Source: Mesorhizobium loti (GTDB taxonomy: Bacteria; Pseudomonadota; Alphaproteobacteria; Rhizobiales; Rhizobiaceae). Taken from it: a DNA stretch of 64,000 nucleotides. How positions within the stretch are numbered: the stretch's first letter is position 1; each line of letters begins with the position of its first letter. The position numbers and the translations under genes were made by a program. Location of the stretch: contig NZ_QGGH01000006.1 of the NCBI RefSeq assembly GCF_003148495.1, forward strand, positions 62,001 through 126,000. The letters run 5' to 3'. Below, in pieces: positions 32,899 through 41,953 of the stretch. The notes below the pieces were generated by a model, which was given only the letters and a program-made list of their open reading frames with translations, was not told where the DNA came from and made no database searches.

Positions 32899-33519
32899 TC
32901 AGAGCCCCTCGCCTGTCTTGACCTTGCGAATTTCCATGCCGGTCGCCGATGTGCGGCCGACCTGGGCCGCGATCGACTGCCGCTTGACACCTGGTTTATG
33001 GCGCAGCGTCAGCACGATGGCGCCGATCATGGCGACCAGCAGCACGAGGCCCGAAATCTGGAAGTAGTAGAGGTAGTCCGTATAGAGGATGTCGCCGAGT
33101 GCGGCCGTATTTGTCCGCGTGGCGAGATCCGGGATGGGTTTCGAAACCGTCGAGGCGAGTTGCGGCGCAAATGTGTAGCCGCCGAGCACGACGATCAGCT
33201 CCGCCGCCAGGATCAGCCCGACCAGCGCGCCGATCGGTGCATATTGCAGGGCGCCTTCCTTCATCTCGGCGAAATCGACGTCGAGCATCATGACGACGAA
33301 CAGGAAAAGCACCATCACCGCGCCGACATAGACGACGAGCAGGATCATCGCCAGGAACTCGGCCCCGGTCAGCATGAACAGGCCGGCGGCGTTGAAGAAG
33401 GTCAGGATCAGGAACAGCACCGAATGCACGGGGTTGCGCGACGAAATGACCATGAACGCCGACGCCACCGCGACAAAGGCGAAGAGGTAGAAAAAGGCCG
33501 CCTCTAGTCCACTCAACAT
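32899..33519 (-). CDS. nuoJ: NADH-quinone oxidoreductase subunit J
   Basis: A 206-residue membrane subunit (ND6) with five helices. The pi-bulge helix region VYVGAVMVLFLFVVMMLDVD is typical. The cytoplasmic tail after about residue 165 (RHKPGVKRQSIAAQVGRT) is longer than in enterobacteria, as is usual in alphaproteobacteria. It lies 124 bp after nuoI, the widest gap inside the operon, and that gap holds two hairpins. Confidence 0.95.
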   Translation of the reverse strand: MLSGLEAAFFYLFAFVAVASAFMVISSRNPVHSVLFLILTFFNAAGLFMLTGAEFLAMILLVVYVGAVMVLFLFVVMMLDVDFAEMKEGALQYAPIGALVGLILAAELIVVLGGYTFAPQLASTVSKPIPDLATRTNTAALGDILYTDYLYYFQISGLVLLVAMIGAIVLTLRHKPGVKRQSIAAQVGRTSATGMEIRKVKTGEGL

Positions 33520-33544
33520 GGGGTTCCCCCGGGTTCCTGTCCGA

Positions 33545-33589
33545 AACAGGACGTTCGTCCTGTTCGATTTTTGCGACCGCCTCCGGTCG
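33545..33589. other. Two intra-operon hairpins between nuoI and nuoJ
   Basis: AACAGGAC-GTTC-GTCCTGTT (33545-33564) is a perfect 8-bp stem with a 4-nt loop, and CGACCG-CCTC-CGGTCG (33574-33589) a 6-bp stem. They fill much of the 124-bp nuoI-nuoJ spacer. They may stabilise or process the mRNA. The first is followed on the plus strand by ATTTTTG, but no plus-strand gene is upstream. Confidence 0.6.
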
Positions 33590-33643
33590 GCAAGTTGCGT
33601 GTTTCCTTAGACGAGGCCCCTCGCCCCGTCCATGCGTCAAATA

Positions 33644-34135
33644 TCAGCGGTACGGCGAGTCCAGCGAGATGTTGCGCGCCAGTTCGCGCTCCCACCGGTC
33701 GCCATTCGCCAACAGCTTGTCCTTGTCGTAGTAGAGTTCCTCGCGCGTCTCCGTCGCGAATTCGAAATTCGGCCCCTCGACGATGGCGTCGACCGGGCAG
33801 GCCTCCTGGCAGAAGCCGCAATAGATGCACTTCACCATGTCGATGTCGTAACGCACAGTACGGCGCGTGCCGTCATTGCGGCGCGGGCCGGCCTCGATGG
33901 TGATGGCCTGCGCCGGGCAGATCGCCTCGCACAATTTGCAGGCGATGCAGCGTTCCTCGCCATTGGGATAGCGGCGCAAAGCGTGCTCGCCCCGGAAGCG
34001 CGGGCTGGTCGGCCCCTTCTCGTGCGGATAGTTGATCGTCTCCTTCGGCGCGAAGAACTGGCGCATCGACAGGAAGAAGGCGCTGACGAAATCCTGCAGC
34101 AGCAGCGATTTTGCGGCTTGGGAAAGAGCGGACAT
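33644..34135 (-). CDS. nuoI: NADH-quinone oxidoreductase subunit I
   Basis: A 163-residue ferredoxin-like subunit (TYKY) carrying two [4Fe-4S] clusters (N6a and N6b). The ligands are C63, C66, C69, C73 (CIACKLCEAICP) and C103, C106, C109, C113 (CIYCGFCQEACP). It passes electrons from NuoG toward NuoB. The start at the ATG at 34133-34135 overlaps the nuoH stop by one base. Codons further upstream are not conserved. Confidence 0.96.
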   Translation of the reverse strand: MSALSQAAKSLLLQDFVSAFFLSMRQFFAPKETINYPHEKGPTSPRFRGEHALRRYPNGEERCIACKLCEAICPAQAITIEAGPRRNDGTRRTVRYDIDMVKCIYCGFCQEACPVDAIVEGPNFEFATETREELYYDKDKLLANGDRWERELARNISLDSPYR

Positions 34136-35178
34136 CACGCAAACCCCGTGATCTTGAGGAAGGCGGCGGTGGCGACCACCATGAACAGCGAGATCGGCAG
34201 GAACACCTTCCAGCCGAGCCGCATCAGCTGGTCGTAACGGTAGCGCGGCACGAAGGCCTTCACCATGGAGATGCCGAAGAAGACGAAGCAGACTTTCAGC
34301 ACGAACCAGATGACGCCCGGCACCCAGGTGAACGGCGCGAAGTCGAAGGGCGGCAGCCAGCCGCCGAGGAACAGGATGGTGGCCAGCGCGCACATCAGCA
34401 CGATGGCGACATACTCGCCGAGGAAGAACAGCAGGAACGGCGTCGACGAGTATTCGACCATGTGGCCGGCGACCAGTTCCGATTCGGCTTCCACCAGATC
34501 GAAGGGCGGCCGGTTCGTCTCGGCCAGGGCCGAGATGAAGAAGATGATGAACATCGGAAACAGTGCCAGCCAGTTCCAGTCGAGGAACGTATTGGGCAAG
34601 CCAAGCCGCGTACCAATTCCGTCATGCTGCGACAGCACGATGTCGGACAGGTTGAGCGAACCGGCGGTGAGCAGAACGGTGACGATGACGAAGCCGATCG
34701 AGACTTCGTAGGACACCATCTGAGCCGCCGAACGCAGCGCGCCGAGGAACGGATATTTCGAGTTGGACGCCCAGCCGCCCATGATCACGCCATAGACCTC
34801 GAGCGAGGAGATGGCGAAGACATAGAGGATGCCGACATTGACGTTGGCGATCGCCCAGCCCTGATCGACCGGAATGACCGCCCAGGCCGAGATCGCCAGC
34901 ACCGCCGACACCAGCGGCGCCAGCAGGAAGACGCCCTTGTTGGCGCCCGACGGAATGATCGGTTCCTTGAAGACGAATTTCAGCAGATCGGCGAAAGCCT
35001 GCAACGTGCCCCAGGGGCCAACGACGTTCGGACCACGGCGCAGCTGCACCGCCGCCCAGATCTTGCGGTCGGCGTAGAGGATGTAAGCGACGAAGATCAG
35101 CAGAACGACGATCAGCACGACTGACTTCAAGAGGATCAGCAGCGCCGGCAGCACGTAGAAGGAGAAGAAAGTGTCCAT
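34135..35178 (-). CDS. nuoH: NADH-quinone oxidoreductase subunit H
   Basis: A 347-residue membrane subunit (ND1) that forms part of the quinone chamber. Conserved blocks are RRGPNVVGPWGTLQAFAD, a central ALAETNRPPFDLVEAESELV loop, and RYRYDQLMRLGWK near the end. The start is the ATG at 35176-35178, two bases after the nuoG stop. The preceding frame is from nuoG and not used. Confidence 0.96.
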   Translation of the reverse strand: MDTFFSFYVLPALLILLKSVVLIVVLLIFVAYILYADRKIWAAVQLRRGPNVVGPWGTLQAFADLLKFVFKEPIIPSGANKGVFLLAPLVSAVLAISAWAVIPVDQGWAIANVNVGILYVFAISSLEVYGVIMGGWASNSKYPFLGALRSAAQMVSYEVSIGFVIVTVLLTAGSLNLSDIVLSQHDGIGTRLGLPNTFLDWNWLALFPMFIIFFISALAETNRPPFDLVEAESELVAGHMVEYSSTPFLLFFLGEYVAIVLMCALATILFLGGWLPPFDFAPFTWVPGVIWFVLKVCFVFFGISMVKAFVPRYRYDQLMRLGWKVFLPISLFMVVATAAFLKITGFA

Positions 35179-35180
35179 GC

Positions 35181-37262
35181 TTATTCCGCCGCCTGCTTGA
35201 AGCCGCTCTTGGCCAGTGCCGAGCATTCCGCCATCACGGCCGATGCCCGCGCGATCGGGTTGGTCAGGTAGAAATCCGTGACGGGCGAGGTGAACGTTCC
35301 CTTGTTCAGCCGTCCGCCGAGCTTCGCCACCTTGGCGATGTCCTCGGCATTGCCGGCAGCGACCTGATCGATGCGGGCCAGATGCGGGTATTCGCCGTAA
35401 AGCTTGGCGCGCAGCTGCGGCAGCGAATCGAACGGCAGTTTCTTGCCCAGCACATCCGACAGGGCCCGCAGGATCGCCCAGTCCTCGCGCGCATCGCCCG
35501 GCGCGAAGCCGGCGCGGTTGGTCTGCTGCACACGGCCTTCCGTGTTGACATAGGTGGCCGATTTTTCGGTGTAGGCAGCCGCCGGCAGGATGACGTTGGC
35601 GCGGTGCGCGCCCTGGTCGCCATGCGTGCCGATATAGACGACGAAGGCGCCGCCGGTCTTGGCCATGTCGATCTCGTCGGCGCCGAGCAGGAACAGCAGC
35701 TCCATTTCGCCCAGCATGCCGGCAACGCTCTTGCCACCCTCGCCCGGCACGAAGCCGAGATCGAGACCGCCGACACGTCCGGCCGCATTGTGCAGCACGG
35801 CAAAGCCGTTCCAGTCCGCGCGAGCAGCGTTGACAGCGGCGGCGAGCTTGGCCGCCTGGCCGAGCACGGCTGCGCCATCGGCGCGCGCCAGCGCGCCCTG
35901 GCCGACGATGATCAGCGGATGCGTCGCCTTCTTCAGCACTTGGAAGAACGTGCCATTGCCGTCGGCCAGATCCTTCAGCGAATCCGGTCCGGCGCCCAGC
36001 TGTTCATAGTCATAGCGCGTGTCACCGACATCGCCGATCACGCCGACCGGCAGATTGCCGATCCGCCAGCGCTTGCGGATGCGGGCGTTGAGCACCGAGG
36101 CTTCATAGCGCGGGTTGGCGCCGATGATCAGCACCGCGTCGGCCTGCTCGATGCCTTCGATGGTCGGATTGAAGATGTAGCTCGCCCGGCCGAGCGCCGG
36201 ATCGAGTGCGGCGCCATCCTGGCGGCAGTCGGTATTCTTCGAGCCGAGCGAGGCCATCAGCAGCTTGAGCGCATAGATTTCTTCAACGGCGGCCAGGTCA
36301 CCGGCAATGGCGCCGATCTTTTCGGGTGCCGCCTTCGAAACCGCGTCCTTGATCGCGGCAAAGGCTTCGGCCCAGCTGGCGGGAACCAGCTTGCCGTCCT
36401 TGCGCACATAGGGGCGGTCGAGGCGCTGCGTGCGCAGGCCGTCCCAGATGAAGCGGGTCTTGTCGGAAATCCACTCCTCGTTCACCGCTTCGTTGACGCG
36501 CGGCAGGATGCGCATCACTTCGCGCCCTCGGCTGTCGACGCGGATCGCCGAGCCGACCGCATCCATCACGTCGATGGATTCGGTCTTGGTCAGCTCCCAC
36601 GGCCGCGCCTGGAAGGCGAAGGGTTTTGAGGTCAGCGCGCCGACCGGGCAAAGGTCGATGACATTGCCCTGCAGCTCCGAGGTCATCGCCTGTTCGAGAT
36701 AGGTGGTGATCTCGGCATCCTCGCCACGGCCGATCAGGCCAAGCTCGGAAATGCCGGCGACTTCCGTGGTGAAGCGGACGCAGCGCGTGCAATGGATGCA
36801 GCGGTTCATCACCGTCTTGACCAGCGGTCCGATATATTTGTCTTCGACCGCGCGCTTGTTCTCATGATAGCGCGAGGAATCGACACCGAAGGCCATCGCC
36901 TGGTCCTGCAGGTCGCATTCGCCGCCCTGGTCGCAGATAGGGCAATCCAGCGGATGGTTGATCAGCAGGAACTCCATCACGCCTTCCCTGGCCTTCTTGA
37001 CCATCGGCGTGTTGGTGAAGATTTCCGGCGCCTCGCCATTCGGCCCCGGACGCAGGTCGCGCACGTTCATGGCGCAGGAAGCCTGCGGCTTGGGCGGCCC
37101 CCCCTTCACCTCGATCAGGCACATGCGGCAATTGCCGGCGATCGACAGCCGCTCATGGAAGCAGAAGCGCGGCACTTCCGCGCCAGCGTCTTCCGCCGCC
37201 TGCAGCAGCGTGTAGTGGTCGGGTACAGTGATCTCTTTCCCGTCGACCTTGAGCTTTGCCAT
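35181..37262 (-). CDS. nuoG: NADH-quinone oxidoreductase subunit G
   Basis: A 693-residue peripheral-arm subunit. The N-terminal ferredoxin domain binds the [2Fe-2S] cluster N1b (CFHERLSIAGNCRMC), then come the N5 site (HPLDCPICDQGGECDLQ) and the N4 site (CIHCTRCVRF, with a distal CPVGAL), followed by a molybdopterin-oxidoreductase-like domain without cofactor. The start is the ATG at 37260-37262, giving MAKLKVDGKEITVPDHYTLL. It lies 73 bp after the helix-hairpin-helix protein gene. Confidence 0.96.
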   Translation of the reverse strand: MAKLKVDGKEITVPDHYTLLQAAEDAGAEVPRFCFHERLSIAGNCRMCLIEVKGGPPKPQASCAMNVRDLRPGPNGEAPEIFTNTPMVKKAREGVMEFLLINHPLDCPICDQGGECDLQDQAMAFGVDSSRYHENKRAVEDKYIGPLVKTVMNRCIHCTRCVRFTTEVAGISELGLIGRGEDAEITTYLEQAMTSELQGNVIDLCPVGALTSKPFAFQARPWELTKTESIDVMDAVGSAIRVDSRGREVMRILPRVNEAVNEEWISDKTRFIWDGLRTQRLDRPYVRKDGKLVPASWAEAFAAIKDAVSKAAPEKIGAIAGDLAAVEEIYALKLLMASLGSKNTDCRQDGAALDPALGRASYIFNPTIEGIEQADAVLIIGANPRYEASVLNARIRKRWRIGNLPVGVIGDVGDTRYDYEQLGAGPDSLKDLADGNGTFFQVLKKATHPLIIVGQGALARADGAAVLGQAAKLAAAVNAARADWNGFAVLHNAAGRVGGLDLGFVPGEGGKSVAGMLGEMELLFLLGADEIDMAKTGGAFVVYIGTHGDQGAHRANVILPAAAYTEKSATYVNTEGRVQQTNRAGFAPGDAREDWAILRALSDVLGKKLPFDSLPQLRAKLYGEYPHLARIDQVAAGNAEDIAKVAKLGGRLNKGTFTSPVTDFYLTNPIARASAVMAECSALAKSGFKQAAE

Positions 37263-37335
37263 TCGCCTCAAACCCCTGCGGAGTTCCCGCAATCTCTTGT
37301 TCCGGGCACGGTCGAAACCGGACCCGGCATTTCAT

Positions 37336-38031
37336 TCACTTCTTGACGGCGAGCGCCGCCGCTTGGGCTGTCCAATCGTCGCGACTTATGCGGCCGGTGA
37401 GCGACAGATAATCCTCGACCCAGGCAACCTCTTGCGGCGTCCATGCCGCGATCTGGCCATACGTCCAGATGCCCAAGCCGTTGAGAACTTTTTCAAGCTT
37501 GGGCCCGATGCCCGATATAGCCTTGAGATCCGCCGGCTCGGCGGGCTTTTCCATAGCCTCTGGCTGCCTGAAATCCTCGGGCATCAGCACATGGCCGGAG
37601 TCGCCCGTTGCCGGAACGGCATTTGCGGCCGGCACGGCAGTAGCGGCTTCCTTGGCGGCAATATCGGTGACTTCCTGGGCGAAGGACTGCGCCTCGGCAA
37701 TCATGGTTTTCGCCGTCGCCCGCGCCTTGGTGGAGGAAGAATTCGGGTCGTCGAACTGCGCGACGCGCGCCTCGAAATCATCGACGATCGGCTGCAACAG
37801 CCGTTGCGAAGCTTCGGCCGCTCCCGAAAGCGCGCCCAGCCAGACGCCGAAAGCGTGGTTGGCGAGCCCAAGGCCAAGCGCCGACATCGCCGCCGCACCC
37901 GCCACAGGATGCACGAGAAGGTTGACGGCGCTGGCCATCTCCTTCGGCATCATCCTGGTCAAGTCCTGGTTCATCTTCTCGATCTGGTCCAAATTGGGCA
38001 TCAGCGGGTTGGGTGTCGAATACGGCGCCAT
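37336..38031 (-). CDS. Hypothetical protein with NuoE-like C-terminal helix-hairpin-helix domain, inside nuo operon
   Basis: A 231-residue protein encoded between nuoF and nuoG. Residues 15-90 have a phasin-like/amphipathic helical look with a hydrophobic patch (PVAGAAAMSALGLGLANHAF). A linker follows, and residues 168-231 form a helix-hairpin-helix-like domain (LKAISGIGPKLEKVLNGLGI). That domain matches residues 350-410 of NuoE in this operon at about 37 of 61 positions. It may dock on complex I or on a shared partner; no enzymatic motif is seen. The start at the ATG at 38029-38031 follows AGGAG. Confidence 0.75.
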   Translation of the reverse strand: MAPYSTPNPLMPNLDQIEKMNQDLTRMMPKEMASAVNLLVHPVAGAAAMSALGLGLANHAFGVWLGALSGAAEASQRLLQPIVDDFEARVAQFDDPNSSSTKARATAKTMIAEAQSFAQEVTDIAAKEAATAVPAANAVPATGDSGHVLMPEDFRQPEAMEKPAEPADLKAISGIGPKLEKVLNGLGIWTYGQIAAWTPQEVAWVEDYLSLTGRISRDDWTAQAAALAVKK

Positions 38032-38074
38032 AGAGTTCTCCTGGTCGTTTTTTCGTTCGCCCGCCCCGGTTGTC

Positions 38075-38146
38075 TCAAATCGGGCCCTTGCCCGTATTTC
38101 AAATCGGGCACTTGCCCGTATTTCGCTTCGGGTTTTCGCCCGCATT
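38075..38146. repeat. Three tandem 24-bp hairpin repeats between nuoF and the next gene
   Basis: Units at 38075-38098, 38099-38122 and 38123-38146. The first two differ by one base (TCAAATCGGGCNCTTGCCCG core) and the third is diverged. Each carries a small hairpin CGGGC..GCCCG. They lie in the 126-bp nuoF-orf spacer and may set transcript stability or translation. Confidence 0.8.
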
Positions 38147-38157
38147 CAGAAATTCTT

Positions 38158-39462
38158 CTATTCCGCCGCCACCATCACCGGCTCGGCTCGGTGCGCATTG
38201 CGCGAAAACTCGTCGATGCGCCGCTCCACCTCGCCGCGGAAATGCCGCATCAGGCCCTGGATCGGCCAAGCCGCCGCGTCGCCCAGCGCGCAGATCGTGT
38301 GGCCTTCGACCTGTTTGGTGACGTCGAGCAACATGTCGATCTCGCGCTTCTGCGCCTCGCCGCGCACCAGCCGCTCCATCACCCGCCACATCCAGCCGGT
38401 GCCTTCGCGGCACGGCGTGCACTGGCCGCAGCTCTCATGTTTGTAGAAATAGGAAAGCCGCGCGATCGCCTTCACGATATCGGTCGACTTGTCCATGACG
38501 ATGACAGCCGCCGTGCCAAGGCCGGATTTGAGGTCGCGCAGCGCGTCGAAATCCATCGGTGCGTCGATGATCTGCTCGGCCGGCACAAGCGGCACCGAAG
38601 CGCCGCCCGGAATGACCGCCAATAGATTGTCCCAGCCGCCGCGAATGCCGCCGCAATGCGTCTCGATCAGCTCGCGGAACGGGATCGACATCGCCTCTTC
38701 GACCGTGCACGGATTGTTGACGTGGCCGGAGATGCAAAACAGCTTGGTGCCGACATTGTTGGGCCGGCCGAAGGACGAGAACCAGGCTGCACCGCGGCGC
38801 AGGATGGTCGGCGCAACCGCGATCGATTCGACGTTGTTGACGGTGGTCGGGCAGCCATAGAGGCCGACATTGGCCGGGAATGGCGGCTTCAGCCTGGGCT
38901 GGCCCTTCTTGCCTTCGAGGCTTTCGAGGAGTGCTGTCTCCTCGCCGCAGATATAGGCGCCGGCGCCGTGGTGCATGTAGATGTCGAAATCATAGCCCGA
39001 CGTATTGTTCTTGCCGATCAGCTTGGCCTCATAGGCCTCGTCGATGGCGCGCTGCAGCGCCTCGCGCTCACGGACGAACTCGCCGCGCACATAGATGTAG
39101 GCGGCAATCGCGCCCATAGCGAAACCGGCAAGCAGCGCACCCTCGACCAAAGTGTGCGGGTCATTGCGCAGGATGTCGCGGTCCTTGCAGGTGCCGGGCT
39201 CGGATTCGTCGGCATTGATGACGAGATAGCTCGGCCGGCCGTCGCTCTGCTTGGGCATGAACGACCATTTGAGCCCCGTCGGGAAGCCGGCGCCACCACG
39301 GCCGCGCAGGCCCGACGCCTTCATCTCATTGACGATCCACTCACGCCCCTTGGCAACGATGCCGGGCGTGTTGTCCCAGGCACCACGCGCCATCGCGCCG
39401 GCCAGCGACTTGTCGAAGAGGCCGTAGATGTTGGTGAAGATGCGGTCTTTGTCCTGAAGCAT
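38158..39462 (-). CDS. nuoF: NADH-quinone oxidoreductase subunit F
   Basis: A 434-residue flavoprotein subunit that binds NADH and FMN. GLRGRGGAGFPTGLKWSF is the NADH/FMN glycine-rich site, GAGAYICGEETALLESLEG the second FMN block, and ESCGQCTPCREG with a distal HTICALGDAAAWP supply the [4Fe-4S] N3 cluster. The start is the ATG at 39460-39462, 10 bp after nuoE. Confidence 0.96.
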   Translation of the reverse strand: MLQDKDRIFTNIYGLFDKSLAGAMARGAWDNTPGIVAKGREWIVNEMKASGLRGRGGAGFPTGLKWSFMPKQSDGRPSYLVINADESEPGTCKDRDILRNDPHTLVEGALLAGFAMGAIAAYIYVRGEFVREREALQRAIDEAYEAKLIGKNNTSGYDFDIYMHHGAGAYICGEETALLESLEGKKGQPRLKPPFPANVGLYGCPTTVNNVESIAVAPTILRRGAAWFSSFGRPNNVGTKLFCISGHVNNPCTVEEAMSIPFRELIETHCGGIRGGWDNLLAVIPGGASVPLVPAEQIIDAPMDFDALRDLKSGLGTAAVIVMDKSTDIVKAIARLSYFYKHESCGQCTPCREGTGWMWRVMERLVRGEAQKREIDMLLDVTKQVEGHTICALGDAAAWPIQGLMRHFRGEVERRIDEFSRNAHRAEPVMVAAE

Positions 39463-39472
39463 TTTTCGTCCC

Positions 39473-40753
39473 TCAGACCGGCTTCTTGCCGAAGACGCGG
39501 ATGTATTCGGCGACGCCACCCTTGGCGAGCGCCTTGGCCTGCTTGACCCAATCGTCGCGATCGATGCGGCCATGGAATGAGAGATAGCCGTCCACCCACT
39601 CGCGCTCGGCCTTCTTCCACGACGCAACCTGCGCGAAAGTGTAGATGCCGAGCGAATGCAGGACGCCCTCGATCTTCGGCCCGACGCCGGAGATCAGCTT
39701 GAGGTCGTCGACCAGCGCCGGTTTGTCGATGCCGGCCGGACGGTTCTTGTCTTCCAGCGACGGCTTGGCAGCTTTCGCGGCTGGCGCCTTGGTCTCCGGC
39801 GCCTTGAAAGCGGCTGCCGGCTCGGCCTTGGTCTTCGGACCATTGCGCTGCTTGGAAACCTGCTCGACCTCAGGCGCCGCCTTGTTGGCATTGGCGGCCG
39901 AATGCAACGGCGCCGAAACGCTCGCCGCCTTTTCCGCAGCCGGCGCAACCTTGGCCTTTGACGGTGTCTTCAGGGCCGGGCTGGTTTCGGGAGCATCGGT
40001 CTTCGGCTTGCTGGCATTGGACGGTGCGACAGGGGCAGCGGCCGGTGCCGGAACGGGCGCAGCGATGATCGCGTCGGGCGCCGCTTTGGCGGCCTTGGCC
40101 GCCTCCCTGGCTTCCCTGTCGCGGGTCGACTTGAGGATCGCCTTTTCGCTCTTCAGGCTCGTGAGGCCGGAGGCCGGCTCCGAGCCGGTGCGACCGTCCT
40201 GCGGTCCGGGCTTGACCTCAGCACCCTTGCCGGCTCCGTAGAGATCGATGATTTCGGCCAGCCGTTCCGGGGTGAGGTCTTCGAAAGTATCTTTAAAGAT
40301 CATGACCATCGGCGCGTTGACGCAAGCGCCAAGGCATTCGACCTCTTCCCACGACAGCGTGCCCTTGTCGTTGGTGTGGAACTGGTCGTGATGGATCTTT
40401 GACCGGCACACATCCATCAGCGCTTCCGAGCCGCGCAGCATGCAGGGCGTGGTGCCGCAGACCTGGATATGCGCACGCGTGCCGACCGGGTTCAACTGGT
40501 ACTGCGTATAGAAGGTCGCGACCTCTAGGCCGCGGATGCGGGGCATGCCGAGCATGTCGGAGATCGTCTCGATCGCCGCCTTCGTCACCCAGCCTTCCTG
40601 CTCCTGCGCGATCATCAGAAGCGGAATGATGGCCGACTGCTCACGGCCCTTCGGGTACTTCTTGATCCATTGCTTCGCAGCCGCGGCATTCGCCCGGTTG
40701 AAGGCGAAGGATGCTGGCTGGGCGCTTGCTTCTGCGAGACGGCGGACTGACAT
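39473..40753 (-). CDS. nuoE: NADH-quinone oxidoreductase subunit E with long C-terminal extension
   Basis: A 426-residue protein. Residues 1-180 are the normal NuoE thioredoxin-fold subunit, with [2Fe-2S] N1a ligands C99, C104, C140 and C144. An Ala/Pro/Lys-rich low-complexity linker (about 205-345) follows, then a helix-hairpin-helix-like domain (348-410, LKLISGVGPKIEGVLHSLGI) and a basic tail. The core is usually 160-220 residues, so the extension doubles it. The same terminal domain is present in the small protein encoded downstream of nuoF. Its role is unknown. The gene starts immediately after nuoD. Confidence 0.94.
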   Translation of the reverse strand: MSVRRLAEASAQPASFAFNRANAAAAKQWIKKYPKGREQSAIIPLLMIAQEQEGWVTKAAIETISDMLGMPRIRGLEVATFYTQYQLNPVGTRAHIQVCGTTPCMLRGSEALMDVCRSKIHHDQFHTNDKGTLSWEEVECLGACVNAPMVMIFKDTFEDLTPERLAEIIDLYGAGKGAEVKPGPQDGRTGSEPASGLTSLKSEKAILKSTRDREAREAAKAAKAAPDAIIAAPVPAPAAAPVAPSNASKPKTDAPETSPALKTPSKAKVAPAAEKAASVSAPLHSAANANKAAPEVEQVSKQRNGPKTKAEPAAAFKAPETKAPAAKAAKPSLEDKNRPAGIDKPALVDDLKLISGVGPKIEGVLHSLGIYTFAQVASWKKAEREWVDGYLSFHGRIDRDDWVKQAKALAKGGVAEYIRVFGKKPV

Positions 40754-41944
40754 TTAGCGATCGACCTCACCAAACACGATGTCGAGGGAGCCGAGAACGG
40801 CGGTGACGTCGGCCAGCATGTGGCCGCGGCAGAGGAAATCCATCGCTTGCAGATGCGCGAAGCCGGGCGCGCGCAGCTTGCAGCGATAGGGCTTGTTGGA
40901 GCCGTCGGAGACCAGATAGACGCCGAACTCGCCTTTCGGCGCTTCGACCGCCGCATAGACCTCGCCGGCCGGCACGCGATAACCCTCGGTGTAGAGCTTG
41001 AAGTGATGGATCAGCGCTTCCATCGAGCGCTTCATCGCCTGGCGCTTCGGCGGCACCACCTTGCCGTCGAGGTTCGACACCGGGCCGGTGCTTTCCTTGC
41101 CGAGCAGAAGGTCGACGCACTGGCGCATGATCTTCGCCGACTGGCGCATCTCTTCCATGCGCACGAGGTAACGGTCGAAGCAATCGCCGTTCTTGCCGAT
41201 CGGAATGTCGAAATCCATTTCCGAATAGCATTCATAGGGTTGCGACTTGCGCAGGTCCCAGGCAGCGCCCGAGCCACGCACCATGACGCCCGAAAAACCC
41301 CAGGCCCAGGCATCGGCCAGCGAAACGGTGCCGATGTCGACATTGCGTTGCTTGAAGATGCGGTTGCCGGTCAGCAACTGATCGAGGTCGTCGATCGACT
41401 TCAGGAACGGGTCGATCCACTTGCCGATATCCTCGACAAGCTTCTGCGGCAGGTCCTGATGGACACCACCGGGGCGGAAATAGGCGGCATGCATGCGCGA
41501 ACCGGAGGCGCGCTCATAGAACACCATCAGCTTTTCGCGCTCGACGAAGCCCCACAGCGGCGGCGTCAGCGCGCCGACATCCATCGCCTGCGTCGTCACA
41601 TTGAGGATGTGCGACATGATGCGGCCGATTTCGCAGTAAAGCACGCGGATCAGCTGGCCGCGCTTCGGCACTTCGATGCCCAGCAGGCGCTCGGCGGCGA
41701 GCGCGAAAGCGTGCTCCTGATTCATCGGCGCGCAATAGTCGAGCCGGTCGAGGTAAGGGATCGCCTGCAAATAGGTTTTGGCTTCGATCAGCTTTTCGGT
41801 GCCGCGATGCAAGAGCCCGATATGCGGATCGACGCGATCGACGACTTCGCCGTCCAGCTCCAGAACGAGGCGCAAAACGCCGTGCGCTGCAGGGTGTTGC
41901 GGGCCGAAATTGATGTTGAAGTTGCGGACGGAGGTTTCAGCCAT
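40754..41944 (-). CDS. nuoD: NADH-quinone oxidoreductase subunit D
   Basis: A 396-residue 49-kDa-type subunit related to NiFe hydrogenase large subunits, lining the quinone site with NuoB. NFGPQHPAAHGVLRL at the start, HIGLLHRGTEKLIE, and the C-terminal LGSLDIVFGEVDR are diagnostic. The hydrogenase Cys ligands are absent, as in all NuoD. It ends one base before the nuoE start and begins 9 bp after nuoC. Confidence 0.96.
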   Translation of the reverse strand: MAETSVRNFNINFGPQHPAAHGVLRLVLELDGEVVDRVDPHIGLLHRGTEKLIEAKTYLQAIPYLDRLDYCAPMNQEHAFALAAERLLGIEVPKRGQLIRVLYCEIGRIMSHILNVTTQAMDVGALTPPLWGFVEREKLMVFYERASGSRMHAAYFRPGGVHQDLPQKLVEDIGKWIDPFLKSIDDLDQLLTGNRIFKQRNVDIGTVSLADAWAWGFSGVMVRGSGAAWDLRKSQPYECYSEMDFDIPIGKNGDCFDRYLVRMEEMRQSAKIMRQCVDLLLGKESTGPVSNLDGKVVPPKRQAMKRSMEALIHHFKLYTEGYRVPAGEVYAAVEAPKGEFGVYLVSDGSNKPYRCKLRAPGFAHLQAMDFLCRGHMLADVTAVLGSLDIVFGEVDR

Positions 41945-41953
41945 TCTGGCGCC

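Noticed and set aside
33545..33570. Rho-independent terminator on the plus strand
   Set aside because: The stem is followed by ATTTTTG, but no plus-strand transcript would reach it; more likely an RNA element of the nuo mRNA.
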